6,711 nt of DNA from Deltaproteobacteria bacterium (lineage in GTDB: Bacteria; Desulfobacterota; Desulfobacteria; Desulfobacterales; SG8-13), in contig JAHEIV010000165.1 in assembly GCA_024639205.1 (NCBI GenBank), positions 1-6,711 of the forward strand. Direction: 5' to 3'. Both the position numbers and the translations under genes were made by a program. Of the stretch, positions 1 to 5,625 are shown piece after piece (position 1 is the stretch's first letter; each line of letters opens with the position of its first letter). Below the pieces are notes generated by a model, which did not search any database, was not told the origin of the DNA, and saw nothing but the letters and a program-made list of their open reading frames with translations.

Positions 1-51
1 CAGTATGGCCACCGGGAGGATCCCTTTGGATGGAAGGTGCAGATCGCCTGA
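1..51 (+). CDS. Possible 3' end of an unidentified plus-strand gene
   Basis: Frame 1 is open from the window edge and ends at TGA (49-51), giving 16 residues that end DPFGWKVQIA. The codons are mostly G or C at the third position, as in the other genes here. A DPFG motif close to the C-terminus is reminiscent of glyoxalase/VOC-fold proteins, but 16 residues are far too few to assign a family. If real, the gene converges on proA. The other frames are also open over so short a stretch, so this call is weak. Confidence 0.3.
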   Translation, partial: QYGHREDPFGWKVQIA

Positions 52-100
52 GAGAAGGCCGGCCCTGAGCTGAAAACCCGGTCCACAGCGTTCGGCTGGT

Positions 101-136
101 AAAAAAATCGCTTTGCCGCGCTTTTGCAGCAAAGCG
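101..136 (-). terminator. Intrinsic terminator downstream of proA
   Basis: Read on the minus strand, an 8-bp stem CGCTTTGC/GCAAAGCG (136-129 pairing with 116-109) encloses a 12-nt loop, and a run of seven T (107-101) follows one base later. It starts about 40 bases after the proA stop codon, the expected place for Rho-independent termination. The stem is only moderately GC-rich and the loop is large, so efficiency may be moderate. It also marks proA as the last gene of its transcript. Confidence 0.7.
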
Positions 137-175
137 GAGATCTTGCGCGACGGCAAACCTGCGGGGCGTGAATGG

Positions 176-1459
176 CTACCCGATCCGCTGGTGAATAAAC
201 GGGCGGGCGTTTTCCCCTGAGTAATCGGCCACGATGTGTCCATTGCCGTACAGCCGCCATTTGTAGATCACCAGACCTTCCAGTCCCACCGGGCCTCGCG
301 AGTGGATCTTGTTGGTACTGATGCCGACCTCGGCCCCCAGACCATAGCGAAAACCGTCGCTAAACCGGCTGCTGCAGTTCAGAAACACATCCGCGGAATC
401 GACATAATCCATAAACTGCTTGCCTCTGGTACGATCGGCCGTCACGATTACATCGGTGTGCCCCGAACCGAAGCGATTGATGTGTTCGATGGCCTCCTCC
501 AGGCTCTCCACGACCTTGACGGCCAGGATCAGATCGAGATACTCGGTTTGCCAATCTTTTTCGGATGCAGCTTTTACGTCGATATGCTTGCGGGTCTGGT
601 CGCAACCGCGAAGTTCCACCCCTTTTTCTTCTAAAGCGGTCTGGATTCGCGGTAGAAAATCGGCCGCCACCGACCGGTGGACCAGCAGGGTTTCAGCGGC
701 ATTGCACACGGCCACATACTGACATTTGCTGTCCACCGAAATACGCACCGCCATGTCCAGATCCGCGTGGCGATCGACATATACATGGCAGATACCGTCG
801 GCATGACCGAGTACGGGGATATGGGTGTTTTCCATGATGTGGCGCACGAACGCGTTGGAGCCGCGCGGGATGATCAGATCGATGGCATCGTCCAGTTCCA
901 ACATCGCCGCCACGTCGCTGCGGGTTTCCAGCAGCGTCAGCCAGCCCTCCGGAATACCCGCCAGCCGGGTGTTTTGGGCGATAATCCGGGCAAGGATGCG
1001 ATTGGTTTCGGCCGCTTCGCTTCCGCCTTTGAGCAATACCGCGTTACCGCTTTTCAAACACAGGGATGAGATCTGCACCAGTGCATCGGGCCTGGATTCG
1101 AACACCACACCGACCACGCCGATGGGGCAGCTGACTTTGTAGAGTTCGAGCTCCCGGTCGAGCTCGGTTGCCTGCAGCGTCACACCGACCGGATCGGTCA
1201 GTTTCACCAGGCTTTCCAGCCCCGCGCAGGCCTCGTTAATCTTGTCGGTGCCGAATTTCAGCCGTTTGAGCAGCGCGGGGGAAAGGCGCTCTTTTTCAGC
1301 GCGGTTCAGATCGGAGTTGTTGGCAGCGACGATTTCGTCGGCCTGGCGCTTGAGAGCGGCGGCAATGTCGGCAATCGCCCGGTTTTTAACCGCTGATGGT
1401 ATAGCTGCCAGTCGAGTCGATACGGCCCTGGCTTGCCGTCCAGACTGCCGGATGTTCAT
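176..1459 (-). CDS. proA: Gamma-glutamyl phosphate reductase (glutamate-5-semialdehyde dehydrogenase)
   Basis: ProA catalyses the NADPH-dependent reduction of L-glutamyl 5-phosphate to glutamate 5-semialdehyde, the second step of proline synthesis from glutamate, in the cytoplasm. At 427 residues it is close to the usual ~417. Visible family signatures are PIGVVGVVFESRPDA (112-126) and the Lys-containing segment VLLKGGSEA (141-149) of the cofactor-binding half; IPRGSN (197-202); GHADGICHVYVD (218-229); the catalytic cysteine C252 in VCNAAETLLVH; GSGHTDVIVT (331-340); and FSDGFRYGLGAEVGIST (366-382). The C-terminal stretch GPVGLEGLVIYKWRLYGNGH (389-408) resembles the reductase half of eukaryotic P5C synthetases more than E. 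coli ProA. The ATG is preceded by a purine-rich GGGGGA about 4 bases away and the N-terminus QSGRQARAVSTRLA fits the family start. It is monocistronic in the window: no proB or nadD lies beside it. It is intact and identification is secure. Confidence 0.97.
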   Translation of the reverse strand: MNIRQSGRQARAVSTRLAAIPSAVKNRAIADIAAALKRQADEIVAANNSDLNRAEKERLSPALLKRLKFGTDKINEACAGLESLVKLTDPVGVTLQATELDRELELYKVSCPIGVVGVVFESRPDALVQISSLCLKSGNAVLLKGGSEAAETNRILARIIAQNTRLAGIPEGWLTLLETRSDVAAMLELDDAIDLIIPRGSNAFVRHIMENTHIPVLGHADGICHVYVDRHADLDMAVRISVDSKCQYVAVCNAAETLLVHRSVAADFLPRIQTALEEKGVELRGCDQTRKHIDVKAASEKDWQTEYLDLILAVKVVESLEEAIEHINRFGSGHTDVIVTADRTRGKQFMDYVDSADVFLNCSSRFSDGFRYGLGAEVGISTNKIHSRGPVGLEGLVIYKWRLYGNGHIVADYSGENARPFIHQRIG

Positions 1460-1490
1460 TCGATCCCCCTGTGGTTACCTGTCTGCTTGT

Positions 1491-1524
1491 GCCCATCCGT
1501 GAGCCATCGATGGCACCGATGGGC
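1491..1524. repeat. 34-bp imperfect palindrome upstream of proA
   Basis: The outer arms GCCCATC and GATGGGC pair over 7 bp. A C/C mismatch, a GT/AC pair and a two-base bulge follow, and then the self-complementary core GCCATCGATGGC. It lies 32-65 bases before the proA ATG, so it could be a leader RNA hairpin or a dimeric repressor/activator site. It is not a classical terminator for proA because no T-run follows on the minus strand. On the plus strand a T7 run occurs about 16 bases later, which is too far for a standard terminator. Confidence 0.5.
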
Positions 1525-1678
1525 GTCCAGTTCATAAGTGATTTTTTTGTTCGACATGGCCCCATTGCACAGTCGCAAATCCACGCAAATCCCAGCTTGG
1601 CGGGATCCAGCGGATCAAGACCATTGGTCAGTGGACACAGGCTATAACACAACCAAACAGGCGGGTCAAAATTTTCGA

Positions 1679-1706
1679 TTGAGGTTTGTCTAAAATTCGA
1701 TACAAT
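1679..1706 (+). promoter_or_regulatory. Candidate sigma70-type promoter for the VKOR-thioredoxin gene
   Basis: TTGAGG (1679-1684) and TACAAT (1701-1706) are separated by 16 bp in an AT-rich patch and match the -35 and -10 consensus at 4 and 5 of 6 positions. Transcription would start near 1713, leaving a leader of about 50 nt. A GAGGAAAAG ribosome binding site lies about 9 bases before the ATG at 1766. Confidence 0.5.
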
Positions 1707-1765
1707 AATAGCAGGCATACCGGTTTGGAATCGAAACGAGAGAATACATACGAGGAAAAGAATCA

Positions 1766-2686
1766 ATGGATCGGATCAAACAGTTTATCGCTTTGGCTGC
1801 CAGTGCCGTCACCGCCCTGCAATCTTTGTTGATCCTGATGGGACGTTCCACCGCCTGCCTGGGTGAGGGCTGTCATATCGTCGAGAAACTGATCCTGGTA
1901 TCGCCGCTGTATCTGAACCTGGGTGGTTTGATTTATTTCCAGGCGGTTTTCTGGTCCCTGCGCTCAAGCAGGAAAGAGCCGGCCGGCCGGTTCGACTGGA
2001 CCGCTCTGCTGCTGCTGGCCGGGATGGCCGCCGATTCGGTGCTGATGTCCTACCAGATTTTTGTGGCCCGCACGCTGTGCATTTACTGCCTGTTGATATT
2101 TTCTGTGGTTCTGACACTGAACCTGCTGCACGGATTCAGACAATCGGCCCGCGCAGTGGCGGTTTCATCGGCCGTTGTCGCACCCTTTGCCATCCTCTTT
2201 TTCCTGCCGGTGAGCATCACCCCGCGCAACTTCGCCCTGGATCAGGGCGTCTACGCAGTGCGGACTTGTTCGCAACCAACCAAGCAGGTGTATTTGATTT
2301 TCTCCAGCGACTGCGCCCACTGCCAAAATGTCCTGCAGGCCCTGGAAAACTGCAGCAGTTGTGATCTTTTTTTAAATCCCATTGATCATCTCGACACCCC
2401 GCCGATGGAAGGCATCGAGCTTCGATCCAGTTACAACCCGGAGGTAAACCGGATCCTGCTGGCCCAGTTCGGTATTGAACAGGTGCCGGTGCTTATCGCC
2501 AAAAGCGGTGACGGATACGATTTTGTCAGGGGGGAAAAACGGATCGTCGATTACGTTCAGCAGGCCTGTTTTACCCAAAACCCGCTGCTCTATCTGGAAA
2601 AGCCCGTTTCCGACAAAGAGAGCATCGACGTGTTTACACAAGAGCAGGACGAATGTTCCGTGCAGCTCGACTGCACCCCGCAATAA
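1766..2686 (+). CDS. VKOR-family membrane protein fused to a thioredoxin-like domain (disulfide bond formation)
   Basis: Bacterial VKOR homologues replace DsbB: they reoxidise a DsbA-like thioredoxin-fold partner and pass the electrons to quinone. Here both functions appear joined in one 306-residue chain. Hydrophobic segments at roughly 5-25, 44-64, 78-98, 103-121 and 130-150 fit the four-helix VKOR core plus a linker helix. The loop cysteine pair C31/C36 (CLGEGC) and the quinone-proximal CIYC pair (C105/C108) are both present. The C-terminal domain (about 172-270) carries the redox motif CAHC (C183/C186) and a likely cis-proline in QVPVLIA (P241), and should face the periplasm. Extra cysteines occur at 168, 196, 199, 268, 297 and 303; the last two lie in a tail beyond the Trx fold. 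The start is supported by GAGGAAAAG at the right distance. Its last 53 bases overlap the end of the convergent mreB gene. The fold assignment is strong; the physiological substrate is unknown. Confidence 0.92.
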   Translation: MDRIKQFIALAASAVTALQSLLILMGRSTACLGEGCHIVEKLILVSPLYLNLGGLIYFQAVFWSLRSSRKEPAGRFDWTALLLLAGMAADSVLMSYQIFVARTLCIYCLLIFSVVLTLNLLHGFRQSARAVAVSSAVVAPFAILFFLPVSITPRNFALDQGVYAVRTCSQPTKQVYLIFSSDCAHCQNVLQALENCSSCDLFLNPIDHLDTPPMEGIELRSSYNPEVNRILLAQFGIEQVPVLIAKSGDGYDFVRGEKRIVDYVQQACFTQNPLLYLEKPVSDKESIDVFTQEQDECSVQLDCTPQ

Positions 2687-3707
2687 TATGGCTGCTGAAA
2701 TCCGTCATGCAGTCGAGGGCGCCGGCAGCCCCAAGCAGGACGGTGGACAGTGGGTCCGCCGGAACAATGGCCGGGATGCCAATCTGGGTGGAAAGAAGCA
2801 GGTCGAGGTTTTTCAGCAAGGCGCCCCCCCCGGTCAGCAAGAATCCCCTGTCGATCGCATCGGCTGACAGCTCCGGGGGGATCTCTTCCAAAACGGATCT
2901 CAGAGTCTGGACGATGGCATCGACCTGACCGGATATCGCCTCCCAAACATCATGGGTGTCGATCAGGATGACTTTCGGAATCCCGGAGGTTACATCCCGG
3001 CCCCTGATCTCGATGGTGGCGTTGTCGTTGGATTGCGGGCACGCATTGCCTACCGAGAATTTTGCCCGTTCGGCCCAGCTGTCGCCAATGAGCAGATCAA
3101 AGCGACGGCGGATATAGTTCTTAATGGCCATGTTCATCTGGTCGCCTGCCACCCGCGTCGTCCGGCTGGCAACAATTCCGGACAGGGACATCACCGCAAC
3201 CTCGGTGGTGCCGCCACCGATGTCAGCGACCATGCTGCAGACCGGTTCGGCGATCGGCAACTCGGCCCCGAGAGCCGCGGCCAGAGTGCCTTCCAGAAGG
3301 TGGATTCGACCGGCACCGGCGGCCTCGGCGGCCTCGATAACGGCGTGGGATTCGATCTGGCTGATACCCGCCGGCACGGCTATCACCGCCTGAAACCGTG
3401 AAAATCTGGTCCGGCTGCGTGCGTTGTGTATAAACCGGCTGAGCATTGCACAGGCGGCGTCGATGTCGGTTATCGCACCGTATCGAACCGGACGGATGAC
3501 CCGGATGTGTTCCGGGGCTTTGCCCAGCATACTGCTGGCCTCGAACCCCACCGCTACCACCCGTCCGGCCGGTTCAAACCCCAGATCGACCGCTACAACG
3601 GAAGGTTCGTCGATGACGATGCCTTCGTCCTGAACGTACAAACGGGTGTTGGCTGTTCCAAGATCAATGGCCAGCCGTTCGGACATGAAGTTCTTGAATC
3701 CCAGCAT
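2634..3707 (-). CDS. mreB: MreB-family bacterial actin (solitary paralogue with altered active-site motif)
   Basis: MreB polymerises with ATP under the inner membrane and guides cell-wall synthesis. From the ATG at 3707 the protein has 357 residues, against about 345 usually. The actin-fold motifs are in order: phosphate-1 IDLGTANT (14-21), EPSVVAVD (34-41), phosphate-2 DIGGGTTEV (162-170), and adenosine-site LLTGGGALLKNLD (290-302). The N-terminus MLGFKNFMSER resembles the short amphipathic membrane-binding helix of Gram-negative MreB. Two departures stand out. The usual EEP motif before AAAIG reads E139-G140-T141, losing the second Glu, proposed to be catalytic. A 25-residue tail (333-357) follows the normal C-terminus and is encoded where the gene overlaps the VKOR gene. 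This start was chosen over an upstream GTG at 3827 because the extra 40 residues are not MreB-like and contain a promoter candidate. No mreC or mreD follows. Family is certain; a paralogue rather than the main MreB is an inference. Confidence 0.93.
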   Translation of the reverse strand: MLGFKNFMSERLAIDLGTANTRLYVQDEGIVIDEPSVVAVDLGFEPAGRVVAVGFEASSMLGKAPEHIRVIRPVRYGAITDIDAACAMLSRFIHNARSRTRFSRFQAVIAVPAGISQIESHAVIEAAEAAGAGRIHLLEGTLAAALGAELPIAEPVCSMVADIGGGTTEVAVMSLSGIVASRTTRVAGDQMNMAIKNYIRRRFDLLIGDSWAERAKFSVGNACPQSNDNATIEIRGRDVTSGIPKVILIDTHDVWEAISGQVDAIVQTLRSVLEEIPPELSADAIDRGFLLTGGGALLKNLDLLLSTQIGIPAIVPADPLSTVLLGAAGALDCMTDFSSHIIAGCSRAARNIRPALV

Positions 3708-3747
3708 GCCCCCCACTAACGCAAATTTGATGCCAAAACAGCTGGTA

Positions 3748-3775
3748 TTTATATCTGCTTGAAATCTATTGGTAA
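3748..3775 (-). promoter_or_regulatory. mreB: Candidate promoter for mreB
   Basis: On the minus strand TTACCA (3775-3770) and TATAAA (3753-3748) lie 16 bp apart in a locally AT-rich stretch. Transcription would begin near 3741, giving a leader of about 34 nt before the ATG at 3707, which has GTGGGGGG immediately in front. This supports both independent transcription of mreB and the downstream start codon. Confidence 0.5.
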
Positions 3776-3901
3776 TTGAAAAGAGGGCCAGCCGGTGGCG
3801 GGGGAAAGTGCAGGGAGTATCCTTCACTGGCTCTGGTAATAGTTGTAATTGGGGCGACTAAACTGGTGGAAAAAGAGCGGATCGCTGCGTGTATGAGATT
3901 T

Positions 3902-3925
3902 CCTGCACACCGGTACGGTGACAGG
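3902..3925. repeat. Short imperfect inverted repeat after the four-TM gene
   Basis: CCTG/CAGG outer arms and CACCG/CGGTG inner arms pair around a 3-base loop, with a small internal loop of 2 and 1 bases. It lies 33 bases beyond the stop of the gene ending at 3958, so it could stabilise or end that transcript. No T-run follows on the minus strand, so it is not a standard intrinsic terminator. Confidence 0.3.
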
Positions 3926-3957
3926 AGAAGAATCCTTCAGCCTGAACTGCGTTCGCC

Positions 3958-4701
3958 TTACTCTTCAACAAAGGCCTTTGAGGTGGTTTCGCCTCGCGTT
4001 CCGTGGTGCCGGATTACCCGTTCCTTGATCCCTCCGCTGACCTTTTCATAGATGTACACCCAGTTGACAAACCCGATGACAAAGGCAAGGACCCAGAAAA
4101 ACCAGGACTCATCGGAGAGTTCGACATGAATGACGGGTAAAATGATCTGCACGAGCCCAAAGGCGATGCCGGCCATAATAATGGCAACCGGCGGGCTGAT
4201 AACAAACCAGATGGTCGAATCATAGCTCAGCGGTTCCCGGATTCGGATATTCGGAAGCTTGACGTACATACTCACCAGGTTGCCGACCAGGCCCATCAGC
4301 AGCACGGAGTAGGGGATGTTGAAGCTGGGCAAAATAATCGCGTTGGTGAAAGTCAGGACCAGAAAGCTCAACAGCGCAAAAACCGAATAGATAAATATCA
4401 CCAGGGAGATGTTGCGACCCATTTTGATGGTGGGCTCTTCGATGTCGACGGCCATCGTCCAGAGTTCTTTTTCGAGTTCTTCCAAATTATTGCTGTGCTC
4501 TGCCATCTCCCGGATGTGAAGAAGTCGAAGCCGGTTCTTGATGTTGTCCCGATCCATTCGCTGCGATTTTAATTTGCTGTGATAGCGCTCGATGGCACCG
4601 ATAATTTCCTGCCGGTATTCCGAATCCTTTTGGCTTAACATATCGGTGATCGCCTGGTGCTCGTCTCGTACGACCACCTCTTGGCCCTTGCTGTCCGTCA
4701 T
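3958..4701 (-). CDS. Unrecognised four-TM membrane protein with helical N-terminal cytoplasmic region
   Basis: I do not recognise a family for this 247-residue protein. Residues 1-95 are hydrophilic, charged and predicted helical (rich in E, K, R, Q and L), with no clear catalytic motif. Four hydrophobic segments follow at about 98-118, 130-148, 164-190 and 199-217, and then a basic tail (about 220-247) containing KERVIRHHGTRGE. Both ends are probably cytoplasmic. The ATG at 4701 has a good AAGGAGA ribosome binding site 9 bases upstream. It is the third gene of a minus-strand run after the OmpA-like and MotA/ExbB-like genes, with a 96-bp gap that shows no obvious terminator, so co-transcription and a role as an accessory membrane subunit are plausible but inferred. 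The presence of a real gene is well supported by its membrane pattern and ribosome binding site. Confidence 0.8.
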   Translation of the reverse strand: MTDSKGQEVVVRDEHQAITDMLSQKDSEYRQEIIGAIERYHSKLKSQRMDRDNIKNRLRLLHIREMAEHSNNLEELEKELWTMAVDIEEPTIKMGRNISLVIFIYSVFALLSFLVLTFTNAIILPSFNIPYSVLLMGLVGNLVSMYVKLPNIRIREPLSYDSTIWFVISPPVAIIMAGIAFGLVQIILPVIHVELSDESWFFWVLAFVIGFVNWVYIYEKVSGGIKERVIRHHGTRGETTSKAFVEE

Positions 4702-4797
4702 TTGTCAGGTCTCCTTATTCCCGGGTGATTCACTGCTGAGCGGTGCCTGCGCTCGTCATATTCAACGGGACATCGTCATGGTAACTGATGGCCTGCC

Positions 4798-5610
4798 CTA
4801 GCTACCGTTGACGGTCTCTTTCCACAGCAGCTCCAAAGACTGGGTAAATCGGTCCACCAGGCCAAGGTACAGACTGTTATAGGACATAAACGCGTTCATG
4901 ATGGTAAAACATACCGAAAGGAAAATACCCACCACCGAGCTGTACATCGCAAAGGTCATGCTTTCCAGAAAGTTGCCCAGCGTGGTCTGGGCGGTGGCGA
5001 TGTTTCCGGGGTCGATGGTTTTCAGTGCCGGCAGACCCTGGCTGATACCGAGAAATGTTCCGAAAATGCCGCCGATGATGAACAGGCTGGGCAGCCGGGA
5101 GAAAACATTGTTGGTCAGCCCGATGGGAATGACGCCCCACAGCTTGTTGAAATACGGATTCGAGTTAAACACGTATTTCGAGATTCCCTTGAAATCCGGA
5201 GTAGCGCCGGATTCGTGATATTGGGTCTGCTTGAGCGTATCGTCGATCAGTGATTTTGCTCCGATCTCCACCAGGAACATCCTGTTCAGCGCCGCCACTT
5301 TCGAGTCCTCTTTGCGCTTTCTGAACATCTTTCTGCGGACGATGTAAGACTCGTTGAAAGTCTTCTCGAGGATGAACTTGACCACGTCGTGAAATTTTTT
5401 CAGATTACTGCCTTCCTTGTATTCCCGGTTCAGGAACCGGTGGGTGCGGGTTTCGAAGGCGGATGAAAAGTTGTATTCCGCTTTTATCAGGTAAAACATC
5501 AGAAACTTCAAAATGACACTGATGAAAAAAACCACCAGCATGATGATCATCAGGTTGCTGGTACCGAAATTGATAAAGGCTTCGGTGACACTAGTGATAA
5601 ACTCGTTCAT
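4798..5610 (-). CDS. MotA/TolQ/ExbB-type proton (ion) channel protein
   Basis: Proteins of this family form pentameric inner-membrane ion channels that drive a partner dimer carrying a periplasmic peptidoglycan-binding domain. This 270-residue protein has the ExbB/TolQ topology: TM1 at about 20-42, a large charged cytoplasmic loop (43-170), TM2 at about 173-193 and TM3 at about 217-241. TM2 carries the family signature GGIFGTFLGI (180-189, with T185), comparable to GLFGTVWGI of ExbB. The segment leading into TM3, FLESMTFAMYSSVVGIFLSV (214-233), matches the usual A/S/T-rich pore helix. The loop and a short C-terminal helix are the only cytoplasmic parts, unlike ZorA with its very long tail. 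The ATG at 5610 lies 12 bases after the stop of the OmpA-like gene and is served by an SD sequence that overlaps that stop. The natural partner is therefore the OmpA-like protein. The family is well supported; the driving ion and task are unknown. Confidence 0.88.
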   Translation of the reverse strand: MNEFITSVTEAFINFGTSNLMIIMLVVFFISVILKFLMFYLIKAEYNFSSAFETRTHRFLNREYKEGSNLKKFHDVVKFILEKTFNESYIVRRKMFRKRKEDSKVAALNRMFLVEIGAKSLIDDTLKQTQYHESGATPDFKGISKYVFNSNPYFNKLWGVIPIGLTNNVFSRLPSLFIIGGIFGTFLGISQGLPALKTIDPGNIATAQTTLGNFLESMTFAMYSSVVGIFLSVCFTIMNAFMSYNSLYLGLVDRFTQSLELLWKETVNGS

Positions 5611-5625
5611 TGTTCTTTCCTCCTA
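5611..5625 (-). promoter_or_regulatory. Ribosome binding site overlapping the upstream stop codon (translational coupling)
   Basis: On the minus strand the TAG stop of the OmpA-like gene (5625-5623) is itself the start of TAGGAGGA, a near-perfect Shine-Dalgarno, followed by AAGAACA and the ATG of the channel gene at 5610. Ribosomes finishing the first gene would sit on the initiation site of the second, which would tie the amounts of the two proteins together. Confidence 0.85.

Larger units (their letters stand above)
1460..1765. other. Divergent intergenic region between proA and the VKOR gene
   Basis: This 306-bp region separates two divergently transcribed genes. It holds the imperfect palindrome at 1491-1524, a direct repeat CGCAAATCC (1574-1582 and 1584-1592, 10 bp apart, so on the same helical face), an 11-bp dyad GACCATTGGTC (about 1619-1629), and a sigma70-like promoter for the plus-strand gene (1679-1706). 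No convincing minus-strand promoter for proA was found by eye. A 45-codon plus-strand ORF (1510-1647) lacks a ribosome binding site and is not annotated. No RNA gene was recognised. Confidence 0.6.

Noticed and set aside
52..175. nadD or another gene following proA
   Set aside because: No minus-strand ATG or NadD-type nucleotide-binding N-terminus occurs here; the stretch instead contains an intrinsic terminator.
1510..1647. 45-codon plus-strand ORF in the proA-VKOR intergenic region
   Set aside because: No ribosome binding site, no recognisable protein pattern, and it lies across the palindrome and direct repeats.
2952..3401. Long plus-strand ORF opposite mreB (and similar ones opposite proA)
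   Set aside because: They lie antisense to clearly conserved coding regions, have no ribosome binding sites or known motifs, and are best explained as shadows of GC-rich third positions.
3708..3827. Longer mreB start at GTG 3827
   Set aside because: The additional 40 residues do not resemble MreB N-termini, and the stretch contains a promoter-like sequence directly upstream of the ATG at 3707.
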